From assembly GCA_009731375.1 (NCBI GenBank), contig BJOX01000144.1, positions 782,689 through 846,688 on the forward strand: a stretch of 64,000 nt of DNA, in the 5' to 3' direction. The stretch is from Paulinella micropora. Its lineage: Eukaryota; Cercozoa; Imbricatea; Euglyphida. The position numbers were made by a program, and so were the translations under genes. The notes beneath the pieces were generated by a model. That model was not told where the DNA came from. It saw only the letters and a list, made by a program, of their open reading frames with translations, and made no database searches. Shown here in pieces: positions 1-9,282 of the stretch (positions are counted from its first letter, which is position 1; each line of letters starts with the position of its first letter).

Positions 1-37
1 ACGGATTAAAAAGAAAAAAGAGATAATGGATTTATAA
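1..37 (+). CDS. Integrase C-terminal tail of element Z (partial)
   Basis: The first 37 bases encode the last eleven codons and stop of the RVE integrase; the frame from base 2 reads RIKKKKEIMDL, matching RIKKKKEILDL at the end of the integrases at 34147 and 60161. The rest lies left of the window. The gene converges on the cargo gene at 110-647, the same arrangement as in the other two integrase-side arms. Too short for function; assignment rests on the match and position. Confidence 0.75.
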   Translation, partial: RIKKKKEIMDL

Positions 38-109
38 GTTATTAATAATGTAACCGGAGACTAAATCAAGTCAATTGAATTGAAATTACAAAATTCATCG
101 ATCATTTTT

Positions 110-647
110 TTATTCAATGATAGCAGGAATTATTTTTTCAATCTTCGCAAGATTGTCTTCAAATTTTTTTTGAATATTTGCCAAGCTTGGAGAGAAACAT
201 TTCGTTTTGTCTGTCAAGAAGACAACCCACACACGGTCTCCGGTGCTGATATTTTTCACAGAGCTTGCTGCACCAACACCTGTTATATCTTCAAACTTCT
301 CTTCCTTGGTTTTTGAAATTACCAACTTGTTTTCACCTGGACCAACATAGAAAGACTTTTTAGTTCTTGTTGGCGTAAATTTTGTTTTCTTTCCAGACAA
401 ATCGACTTCCTTCATTTTTTCTGTTATTCCTGCGAGCACTGAAGCTGGTGCCTTCAAAAACAAAAACATAAATATAAGAAACAAAAAACAAGATAAAAAT
501 AAATTACCTTTGCTTCAGCTACAGGTGCAGGTGCAGGTGCTGGCTCCTACAAAAACAAACATCAATGCGATAACATCATCAACAAAGAAAAGAGATAATT
601 ACCTGCGGAGCTAGTGCTGGTTCTTCCGCTTTCTTCTTGGGATGCAT
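110..647 (-). CDS. Cargo protein with two introns (element Z)
   Basis: Function unknown. I read three exons on the minus strand: 647-603 (starting MHPKKKAEEPALAPQ), 546-508 (EPAPAPAPVAEAK) and 451-110. The introns (602-547 and 507-452) are each 56 nt with GT-AG ends, and both preserve the frame, giving about 141 residues without a stop. The protein has a lysine-rich start, a Pro/Ala linker and a C-terminal domain (FTPTRTKKSFYVG... VWVVFLTDKTKCFSP). That domain is a distant homologue of the cargo protein at 33515-34066 (YTPQKITGGFF... MWVSFFDGSQVCHP). It is transcribed from the TATA/leader-hairpin block at 650-723. No known family recognised. Confidence 0.65.
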
Positions 648-649
648 CA

Positions 650-723
650 CCTACATAAACACACAGAGGGACAATATGTGTTTATGTAGGGGTAGTTTAA
701 TGTCTTGCCCAGGACTTTATATA
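650..723 (-). promoter_or_regulatory. TATA box and leader hairpin of the cargo gene (element Z)
   Basis: On the minus strand TATATAAAG (723-715) lies about 70 nt before the cargo ATG. Between them is a perfect 14-bp inverted repeat, CCTACATAAACACA/TGTGTTTATGTAGG (650-663 with 677-690), whose arm ends 3 nt before the ATG. The same block precedes the cargo genes at 33515 and 59395, while the sequence after the hairpin differs. A promoter with a structured 5' leader is inferred. Confidence 0.6.
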
Positions 724-734
724 TTCAGCTATTT

Positions 735-1216
735 TTACCCCTCAACCCTATTTCTGTATTTATTATATTTATCCAAAACCATATCAAAGCTATCTCCATT
801 ACATATTAACTTCCTCGCCTGCTCCTCCTCTCTCAAACTCAATGGTTGCTTTCTAGCTAGCAATCAACTATCCAACAACCTCTCCTCTTTCTTTTTTCTT
901 TCTTTGTCTCTCTTTCTCTTTCTTTTCATTTTATCATTATTTTTCTTTTTTTGCTTCTCTTCTTCTATCTCTACTAATCTTTCGTCTATCGCATCCTCTC
1001 TCTCTTCAAGCTCTTCTTTTTTCTTAGTTAGTTCTTTTATTTTTTCATTTATCAATTCAATTTGATTACTTACTGTTATTTTATGCCTATTTACTATGCT
1101 TTCTGTTTATCTATATAATATTCTATCCAGTCATTACTGTCTCGCCTTATACTCTCATTATCAGAATTATCAGAATAATTATCAAGATTATCAAGGTTAT
1201 CAAAGTTATTGGACAT
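735..1216 (-). pseudogene. Coiled-coil acidic/basic protein, decayed (element Z)
   Basis: Broken homologue of the intact 160-aa protein at 58815-59297. The N-terminus is Asn/Asp-rich (MSNNFDNLDNLDNYSDNSDN), followed by a Glu/Lys/Arg coiled coil. A one-base loss near 1100 ends the first frame after ...YYIDKQKA, and a TGG-to-TGA change ends the second at ...ERLLDS. It is the first gene inside the integrase-side TIR in all three arms seen. Function unknown; the heptad-like charged stretch suggests a self-associating or nucleic-acid-binding protein. Confidence 0.7.
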
Positions 1217-1546
1217 ATATATCACTTTTATATATTTTAGCAAGGGGCAAAATAGCCTTCTTTTCTCTTTGTCAAAAACACGATTTTCAGCAAAGGAGAA
1301 AATCTGTTGGTCTATTTTACAGTTTTCGTGCAAAACAATACCTGTCATCAATGTTTCGGTCACGGGCTCGTTTTCCTTTTATTTATCAGTCGCCTATCTA
1401 ACAGCAACTTCAACAAAAAAAAGTCAAGAAAAATCGCAAAACCCGTTATATATTTTTTTTCGCAAATTGACAGCTGTGACTGTGTTCAATGTTGAGAAAG
1501 ACTACGTGTATCATTTTATTTAACCGTTTCCACTTTTTTACGACCG
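1217..1546. other. Subterminal noncoding block of element Z
   Basis: Noncoding stretch between the TIR and the coiled-coil gene, shared with 32623-32951 and 58468-58814. It contains a hairpin with CTTTG (1267-1271) and CAAAG (1291-1295) arms and a TATATAAAA-like box before the coiled-coil gene. Small reading frames here are not conserved and look spurious. Confidence 0.6.
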
Positions 1547-1642
1547 TTGCCATTTTGTCCCGTGCGGGCCGACCGTGTGTGTCCCTGTGGCGGGGCGGGG
1601 TATGTCTTGAAAAAGTGTGCCGAAGTGCGACCCTATACTACT
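1547..1642 (-). repeat. Terminal inverted repeat, integrase end of element Z
   Basis: Ends ...CCCTATACTACT, the reverse complement of the TIR start AGTAGTATAGGG. Its internal GC-rich part carries the variant CAAGACATACCCCGCCCCG, also found in the TIR at 53056-53149 but not in those at 16791 and 32522. This marks 1642 and 53149 as the two ends of one insertion. Confidence 0.85.
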
Positions 1643-1648
1643 CCCAGA
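1643..1648. other. Target-site duplication CCCAGA (element Z)
   Basis: Six bases directly outside the TIR. They are the reverse complement of TCTGGG at 53150-53155, outside the other TIR of the same sequence variant. Polintons generate 6-bp duplications on insertion. Confidence 0.7.
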
Positions 1649-3180
1649 CACTGCTGTTCATACTGCAACCATTGACTATCAGCCAAAACACATGAGAACA
1701 AAAAAGCAACGAAAGAAATACACATTCCCAGTATATTTCCATCCAAAAATATCTAAAAATGAACGATAAATACCAAGTTTTTTATAAATAAGTCAACAAT
1801 ATCGCAACTTCAAATATGTATGATTTTTTCATAGTAATGAGGAAAATTTTCCATACACCGTAAATGATGTTTTTTAGCGACTCTATTGTTACAGTGACGC
1901 AATATTTAATAATAAAGATATATATCTAACAAAATTAAAAATGAAGAATACCTAACGTAGAAAGACTACGTACTCTAGATCTCCAACCCAATTATAACTG
2001 AGAAACATGAATACAGATTAATGCAATTATGTACAGATTGCGCTTGCATAGTTTTTATAACTTCAAGAAACAATGATATTTAGGTAACTACTAATAACTT
2101 TATTTTCTTCAGACAAAAAGAAACATTTTCGTAAAATGATCTTTTGAAACTTATGAATCGTGCATGTTCTACCACTAATATAAGATTTCGCTTACTCTGC
2201 AACATTTCCTACGATAACAACAACACATCTAGTATAACTTGCACAAACTATAATATCGACAACATATTGATATATACTAGTCATTATTCTTTTTTGTTTA
2301 GAAAGAAGCTGATGTAAAGAATATAAAAATACATGAAAATTAATATATTTTAAAGTAACTAAATATTTTTTGCTGAAAATTTATCTTTTATATACCTTAA
2401 ATTTTTTTAGAATGTTTAGCATTTATTTACGTTTCAAACTAAATTATTCAATTAATTTTGAAGTTAAAGAGATATTCCTTTTATTATTTGTTTTTATTTT
2501 TTCTAAATATTATTCTTACTTCTGTTTCTTTTATAGAATTTAATATTAGTTTTGAACTTAGTTTTGTTTTTTCTTAAATTATCTTTAATGGAACTAGCGA
2601 GAAGTAAGTAAATGTGTAAGAAAGTACATATATAAAATGAAATAATTTTTTCGATCAAAGAGAATTGATTAGTAAATTTAGAAAATTTAACATATCACTT
2701 AAAATTTTTTCTATGTATTTTACTATTTCTGCATGTTATAAACTGAACTGTTCTCTTACTTTTTGATTCAATCAAATAGATTTTTAGTTTGCTATGTATC
2801 TTTATTCTGGCTGTTCGCTGAATTTAATTCTAGTTTTACTTTCTTTCATAGAAGTTAATATTAAACTTGAACTAGTTCTGTTTACTATTAAATTATCTTT
2901 TATTAAGTTTCCGAAAAATATTTAAGTATCAAAGGATAGTTAGAATCACACAACTAGATATTTGCTAATTTGATATATAACATCCTCAGATTTCTTATAG
3001 GTTCTTACTTACACATGATCACTGCACTCTCAGGTATCAGAGCTTATTGCATTTTATTGTATTGCATTGCATTATTAGATAATATTCAGTTACAATCTAT
3101 TAAATTACATCGCATTACATTACATTTAAGTAAATAAATTAACTTACATTAAATTACATTAGATTACATTAGATTGCATT
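1649..3180. other. AT-rich host spacer, no gene seen
   Basis: Roughly 1.5 kb of AT-rich sequence with no sizeable open frame on either strand, no RNA gene I can recognise and no TIR. Near 3050-3180 it becomes a degenerate array of GCATT/ACATT pentamers that grades into the microsatellite. Interpreted as host intergenic DNA. Confidence 0.6.
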
Positions 3181-3343
3181 GCATGTATGTATGTATGTGT
3201 ATGTATGTATGTATCTATCTATGTATGCATGTATGTATGTATGTATGTATGTATGCATGTATGTATGTATGTTTGTATGTATGTATGTATATATATATGT
3301 ATTTATGTATGTATTCATGTATGCATGCATATATGTATATATG

Positions 3344-3424
<81 letters not shown>

Positions 3425-3479
3425 ATGTATGTATGTATGTATGCATGCATGCATGCACGCATGCATGTATGTATGCATG
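3181..3479. repeat. ATGT tetranucleotide and AT dinucleotide microsatellite
   Basis: Tandem GTAT/ATGT repeats run from 3181 to 3479, interrupted by a pure AT run at about 3349-3420 and by GCAT variants near 3443-3475. It abuts the remnant TIR of element X. Six-frame frames here (runs of YMYV, IYIY) are artefacts of the repeat. Confidence 0.9.
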
Positions 3480-3516
3480 AGTAGTATAGGGGGCCACTTC
3501 GGCACACTTTTTCAGT
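3480..3516 (+). repeat. Truncated TIR, polymerase end of element X
   Basis: AGTAGTATAGG is followed by GGCCACTTCGGCACACTTTT, matching the first ~36 bases of the full TIRs at 16791 and 32522. After 3516 the GC-rich inner part is absent and unrelated sequence follows, including a small GTTTCT/AGAAAC hairpin at 3520-3535. This marks the right boundary of X next to the microsatellite. Confidence 0.75.
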
Positions 3517-3692
3517 GCAGTTTCTCTACAGAAACCACACTAAGAGCCGTTATTCGTTATTTACTCTACCTGTTTATAACAAATACAGACAGACAAAAGA
3601 AAGAAAAACTGCTACCTTTAAATAATTATTATTTAAAGAAATAAAATAAATACACATATAGGACGACAAACGAAGACACTCAGAGATTTAGA

Positions 3693-4166
3693 ATGTCCAG
3701 AGGTTGTGTTATGGTAAAGAATAACGAAAAGAGACCAATTGTAAAAGTTCAATGGAGAGAAGGAGGAAAGGTTATGTGTAAGAGTTTCTGTATCGGAAAG
3801 AAAAAATCAAAAGAGCAAGCACTGGAAGAAGCAAAGAAATATCACGAGGAAAATATAATACCTAAATACGAGGAATGGAAAATTAATTACGATAAAGAAA
3901 CAAGAATAATCCAAAAAGAAAAGAAAAAAATTTGGAAGCATAAAGATTTTAAGTGTGGATGTGGTGCTGAAATACATAATGGAAACAAAACGCGACATAT
4001 GAAGTCTCAGAAACATATTTCAGCAGAAAAAGAAAAACCTCCAGTTCCTCCAAGGCCAAGCAAAGAGTATATGGAGAGAATAAAGAAAGATGACGATGAT
4101 AGATGTAATATGTGTGGATACATGGAACATAACTGCCACTGCGGTTGCGGGTATGGTAAGTATTGA
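3693..4166 (+). CDS. AP2-like/zinc-finger DNA-binding protein (element X)
   Basis: 157 aa. Residues ~10-60 (KVQWREGGKVMCKSFCIGKK...EEAKKYHEE) resemble the small beta-strand plus helix DNA-binding folds of AP2 or integrase-arm type. Residues ~85-110 carry a compact finger FKCGCGAEI...TRHMKSQKH with C-x-C and H-x5-H spacing. The tail is Cys/His-rich (CNMCGYMEHNCHCGCG). Homologues at 16937-17362 and 52577-53002 also precede the polymerase. A role in TIR binding, replication or transcription is inferred from position only. The frame is intact. Confidence 0.7.
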   Translation: MSRGCVMVKNNEKRPIVKVQWREGGKVMCKSFCIGKKKSKEQALEEAKKYHEENIIPKYEEWKINYDKETRIIQKEKKKIWKHKDFKCGCGAEIHNGNKTRHMKSQKHISAEKEKPPVPPRPSKEYMERIKKDDDDRCNMCGYMEHNCHCGCGYGKY

Positions 4167-4227
4167 TAATCAAAAAGGTTTCTCTGAGGAAACCACTGAA
4201 TTTCCATTTAAAGACAAGGAGGGTCCT

Positions 4228-4236
4228 TATATATAG
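4228..4236 (+). promoter_or_regulatory. TATA box upstream of polymerase (element X)
   Basis: TATATATAG about 100 nt before the polymerase ATG at 4332, followed by a GC-rich leader. The same box in the same setting occurs at 17378 and, on the minus strand, at 52561. A small hairpin GGTTTC/GAAACC (4177-4194) separates it from the zinc-finger gene. Confidence 0.6.
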
Positions 4237-4331
4237 GGGCACACACGAGGCCACGAGGGGACGACCGATTGAGGCAGACAAATATTTTAATTTTATAAAA
4301 TTATATTTTCCTTGATATACTATTATCAAAC

Positions 4332-7300
4332 ATGGAGACACACACGTATAACGGCAAGGTCTACAGGTTGGATAGATTAAGGGAATATAAGATAAATTAC
4401 GAAATCAAGTCCGTCAGGGGTCGAAATGTGCTATATATCAAACCGAAGGTAAGGGGGTATAAAATTGATACACCGACAGCCCAAAACTACTTGAACCAAG
4501 TAAGAGGTGCGGTGTATTTTGAACACCATGCTATACCAATAGCACCACCTTTACCTACGATTGAAGAGAAAAAAGAGATGAAAGAAAATTACAGAGACTT
4601 GTTGCGGTATGGTAATTATGATATCATAAGGGACGACAGCAAGGAACACGAACTAGGAATAAATGAAAGCCGATATGCGGTAAGGATTAACGGCAACTTC
4701 CGATCATTCACAATGCGCGATGTGATAAGATTTATTGAGATTGTGTTGAACGACTTTGTAAAACGACAAGCACCCGAAGATAAGGTTAGCCTAGGTATTG
4801 AGTTTGTGGATTACTATGGAAAAGTATCAACAGGCTTACACAAAGTTAATCAAATCTCGGTTGAAAAGGTTTTAGAAAGATTGTCAGCAATATTTCAAAG
4901 CAACGAAAGTCTTTACATGGATGAAAACGGAATAAACTTTTATAAATTAAAATTTGTGTTGAAATCTGTTAAAATGCCGACGGGCGGAACAAGGCTACAG
5001 GTTTTGAACAAATTTGATATCTACAGAAAGCAAGGAGTAATCTGTATTACTAACAGCGATAACTTATGCTTAGCACGAGCAATCGTTGTAGTGAAAGCAA
5101 AAATTGAAAAACACAAAAAATACAAGACGATACTAATGGGAAAAAGAAAGATACAGCAGGAAATGGCCGAGGCTTTACACGATGAAGCAAAGGTCATTAA
5201 GGATGTGTGTGGGATATCAGAAATTAATACATTTGCTAATCACATTAAATACAATCTGGTTATTGTTGAATTTCCTGACAAAATCATTTATAAAACAGAA
5301 CTACTTGATGCGAACGGAGAACGGCTGACTAAACTTTACATTCTAAAGACTGAAGGACATTACGATGCCATAACTAACATGAAGTCTATGCTAGGAAAAA
5401 AGAATTTCTGTGAGTTATGTCTAAGAGGGTATAAGGAAGGACCTGCCTGTGAAGCCAAATGTAGTATCTGTGAAACCAACGGATGTAAGGGAATAAATGA
5501 CAAGAGCCAGTGGAAAGAATGTGAGAAGTGTAATAGAAAGTTTCCAAACACTGAATGCTTTAATAATCACATGACGACAAACTGCGATGTTAAAGCGAAA
5601 TGTAAATCGTGCGGTCTTAATTACAGAAAGAAGGATGAGCACAAATGCGGATATGCGAAATGCCGAAATTGCAAACTAGTGAAACCGCTTGAGCACCAAT
5701 GTGAAATAGTCCAAAAAGAAATCTTACCGCCGTCAGAGCAATACATATTCTTTGACTTTGAAGCGACACAGGACACAGGCGAGCACATTGTTAATCATGC
5801 GGAAAGCCAGTATTACGATGCAAAGGAACCGCCTATTATACATAAGAACATTCAAGATTTCTGTAATTGGGCTTTTGACACTAAACACAGCGGATTTACA
5901 TTTATCGCGCACAATGCCCGCGGTTATGATTGTCAGTTTATTCTTAAGTGGTTGGTTGATAATGGACAAACTCCATTTGTAATCTATGAAGGTGGTAAGA
6001 TTATGATGATGACACTTAAGAAGTATCGGTTTATAGACAGCCTAAGTTTTCTTACGATGCCATTGTCAGACTTTCCAAAGACATTCGGACTTACGGAACT
6101 TAAGAAAGGTTTCTTCCCGCACTTCTTCAATACGGCAAAAAATAGAAACTATGTCGGTGTAAATCCACATAAGAAACATTACGGCTACGACACGATGCGA
6201 GGAGATAAACGAAAAGAATTTCTTGAATGGTATGACGAACAAGTGAAAGCACATAACCACTTTGATATGGCGAAGGAAATCGCTGAGTATTGTCATTCAG
6301 ATGTTGATATACTGAGAAAGGGTTGTATAGATTTTAGAAACCAGTTTCTAGAGTTTGGTATTGACCCTTTTCAATATACAACTATTGCGAGTTGTGTTAT
6401 GGCTTTGTATCGTGCTAAGTTTATGCCAGAGAATTCAATTGCGATATTGAAAGCGGAAAAGCAAAACAGGATGACTTCTAGGGCTTGTGTAGAATGGTTA
6501 GCATACAGAAGCAGGTTAGATAAAACTGATATTAAACACGCATTCAACGGAGGTGAAAAAATGTTTCAACTCGGGCAATCTTGTGTGTATGTAGATGGAT
6601 GGGATGAGAAAAAAAAACCGCTTATGAGTTTTACGGGTGTCATTGGCACGGATGTGATAAGTGTTGGAATAGCAATGCTTTGAATGTGAAGAAGAATAAG
6701 ACAATGGGCGAACTATACAAGGAAACAATGAGAAGAGAAAAACAACTTAGCGAACAAGCGAAAGTAATAAGTATCTGGGAGTGCGAATGGAGCCTGATGA
6801 AAACCAGTGAAAGACTGGCAGAGGATACAAACGAACGAATTACTGAACAAGAAGGACTAAACCCACGAAAGGCAATGTTTGGAGGTAGAGTGAATGCTTT
6901 GAAATTATATTGGAAATCACGACATGATAATGAGTATGCGAAATATATTGACATATGCTCACTTTATCCGACCGTGATGTATTACGACCTTTATCCAAGC
7001 GGACACCATATAATTATTAGACCAAACAATGAGGAGGAAAGAAAAAGTATGGAAAATAAAATTATAAACAGAGAATATTTCGGAGTGGCTAAGGTTAAGA
7101 TGCTACCACCTAGAGGCTTACTACACCCAGTCTTACCGAAGGCGGACAGAGTTAAGATGATGTATTACTTATGCGATAAGTGCGGAATGACTGAGCAACA
7201 TGGAGAATGTAAGCACACTGATAAAGAACGAGCAATAACTGGTACATGGGCAACTCCAGAAATTTATAAGGCCTTAGACAAAGGGTATAAGTTGATAAAA

Positions 7301-8356
7301 GTATATGAAGTATGGCACTGGAAAGAACAAAGCAGTAGCTTATTCAAAGAATACATAAAGACATTCTTGAAAGTAAAACAAGAGTCCAGCGGATATCCCG
7401 CGGGATGTAATACGGAAGCAGAAAAACAAAATTACATAAACAGCATGGAAGTTAAAATGGGAGTTAAGATGGATGAAAGCAAAATATTTAAAAACGAAGG
7501 ACGGCGAGCAGTGGCTAAGTTGTGCTTGAACTCTTTATGGGGCAAGTTTGGACAGAAACAAAATAAAACACAAAATAAAATGATAAAGGATAAAGATACC
7601 TTATACAAACTATCGAACGATAAATCAGTGGATAATATAAATATTAACATAATTAACGATCAAATTGTAGAAGCAAGTTATGATTTAAAACAGGATGCGG
7701 TGAGCGACCCGATTAAAACAAATATTGTGGTTGCTTTATTTACTACATGCCACGCGAGAATGAGACTTTACAACATGATGGACAGATTAGGTAATAGGAT
7801 ATTGTATCATGACACAGACAGTGTAATATACACGACTAACAAAGAAACTAATGAGGCAGATGTAGAGACAGGCGATTTACTGGGAGATTGGACTAATGAA
7901 TTAAAAGGAGCGAAAATAAAAACCTTTGTTGGAGGTGGTCCGAAGTGTTATGGATACTTATTAGATAATGGTAAAGCCAGTATGAAAGTAAAAGGATTTA
8001 GTATGAACTATGAAACAAAAAAAGCATCGAATTTACCGAATATGTTAAGTGTAATAAGTTGTGGGCTAGGTATTACGAACACTGAATTATTTGAGAATGG
8101 TAAAAATGAACTGGCTGAACTGTTGGAGACTGATGAAGAATTACGGATTGCAAAGCGAATTGAGAAATCTGGAAAAGTAGTTATAGTAGAAAACAACAAG
8201 ATAACGCGAGACAAACAAAAGAAAAAAATAACGAGTGAATACTTAGAAAAGATATTTAGTTTTACANNNNNNNNNNGAATTGTAGAGAATGCGATTGAAA
8301 CTAGACCTTTTGGATTTAAAAAAATAAAATATCAAATAATTAATTTTTTTCCATAA
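4332..8356 (+). pseudogene. polB: Protein-primed family B DNA polymerase, frameshifted (element X)
   Basis: Replicates the element, with protein priming expected from the family. The N-terminal ~350 residues are unassigned, followed by a Cys/His-rich region (nt ~5403-5700, repeated C-x2-C). The 3'-5' exonuclease motifs are FFDFEAT (~473), FIAHNARGYD and YCHSDVDIL. The polymerase motifs are A (DICSLYP, nt ~6955), B (KLCLNSLWGKFG, ~7520), C (HDTDSVIY, ~7810) and KVKGF. A one-base slip in the A-run at 6609-6617 splits the gene into 4332-6683 and 6680-8356; both halves align with the single frame at 48448-52461. A 10-N gap lies at 8267-8276, and the C-terminus beyond it differs from the other copies. 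Start chosen by METHTYNG, identical in three copies. Confidence 0.9.
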
Positions 8357-8382
8357 AATTTTTTACCACTCTATATAGACCA

Positions 8383-8668
8383 ATGACCACCCTCACCAGA
8401 CTATCTGAAATTTGGATGACTTTCAATTGAGAAGAATAAGGAATTCTTTTCAGTAAGAGATGTTCAACAAATGATTGACGAAGAAATTAAGGCAATTGAA
8501 AAAAGTAGAGAAGGCTAGCCAAATGATACTTTTCCATTTGGTAAATATAAAGGTAAGAAAATTCAAGATGTAGCGGTTATTGATAAGCCATACCTAGAAT
8601 GGGTTATGAAACAGCCGTGGTTTGATAAATTTACAGACATTAAAAGTGAAGTAAAAAAATATATTTGA
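8383..8668 (+). pseudogene. DUF3820/ExoX-C-like small protein, decayed (element X)
   Basis: Starts MTTLTRLSE like the intact 91-aa protein at 22247-22522, loses frame within about ten codons and carries further stops. It then reads FPFGKYKGKKIQDVAVIDKPYLEW..., the conserved core. The GKYKGK...YLEW pattern is that of the DUF3820 or exodeoxyribonuclease X C-terminal family. An intact relative lies just downstream at 8791. Confidence 0.7.
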
Positions 8669-8790
8669 TATTTTTGTTCTGACTTCGTCATCACAAAACA
8701 TCGTTTTCTTTTAATTATTTTTTCTTTAAATTTTTTCGATGTTTTAGAATAAGCGAGAGTGCGTAGCACGAAGCGCAATTCTAAAATATC
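8667..8790. repeat. Double-hairpin repeat, copy 1 (element X)
   Basis: 124 bp made of two adjacent stem-loops separated by a T-rich spacer. The left stem is GATATTTTTGT with ACAAAACATCG; the right stem is CGATGTTTTAGAAT with ATTCTAAAATATC. It begins at the stop of the pseudogene and ends one base before the ATG at 8791. Reverse orientation relative to copies at 12156 and 15675; the right loop (GAGAGTGCGTAGCACGAAG) is the reverse complement of the left loop of the 15675 copy. Confidence 0.85.
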
Positions 8791-9282
8791 ATGACTGACC
8801 TGTCAACCAAACATGACTACTTAAATGAAATTGACAAATGGAACCTTGATGTTTCTATTAAAAAGCCCACGATTAAATGGACTAAGCCTGACATTGTTTC
8901 TTTCTATGAGCAATATAAACCACGTGATGACAATGTGAAAGTAGTTATACCTTTAGAAAACGTGTTGGTTGAAGAGCCGAGCACTCCTTTTAAGGCGACT
9001 GATTTAAAAGAGACTGGAATTACCGAAATAAATGCTAATGTTGGCGAAGAAATAGCGAATGCTACATGTACAGAAGAAGGATGTATATTAGAGAAAGATG
9101 TTGTTCTTCAATATGGAAAATATGCACACAAAAACATTGAAGATGTAGCCAAAATTGATAAACCATACCTTGAATGGTTAGTTCAACAGCAGTGGTGCCA
9201 AAATGTGGATGCAATAAAAAAATTATTTAAATCATTGATATTTTATTCAATTAATTTTTTTTGCTTTATTCGTCTTCTATGA
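8791..9282 (+). CDS. DUF3820-like protein with N-terminal extension (element X)
   Basis: 163 aa, intact. The first ~105 residues match nothing I know. Residues ~110-145 (YGKYAHKNIEDVAKIDKPYLEWLVQQQW) repeat the DUF3820/ExoX-C-like core of the neighbouring pseudogene. The last ~15 residues (hydrophobic, Phe/Ile-rich) overlap the end of the convergent virion protein gene and may be read-through past an older end. The ATG follows the palindromic repeat directly. The domain occurs with nucleases elsewhere, but no nuclease residues are visible here. Confidence 0.6.
   Translation: MTDLSTKHDYLNEIDKWNLDVSIKKPTIKWTKPDIVSFYEQYKPRDDNVKVVIPLENVLVEEPSTPFKATDLKETGITEINANVGEEIANATCTEEGCILEKDVVLQYGKYAHKNIEDVAKIDKPYLEWLVQQQWCQNVDAIKKLFKSLIFYSINFFCFIRLL

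Noticed and set aside
637-1065. 142-codon plus-strand frame, Phe/Leu/Ser-rich, looks like a membrane protein
   Set aside because: It is the antisense of the coiled-coil gene; the same shadow appears at 33133-33648 and 58967-59395.
1649-3180. Possible RNA genes in the AT-rich spacer
   Set aside because: No tRNA-like cloverleaf, rRNA or snRNA motif could be recognised.
3169-3644. Several overlapping open frames of 60-156 codons on both strands
   Set aside because: They are translations of the ATGT/AT microsatellite ([14 protein letters not shown]) with no conserved content.
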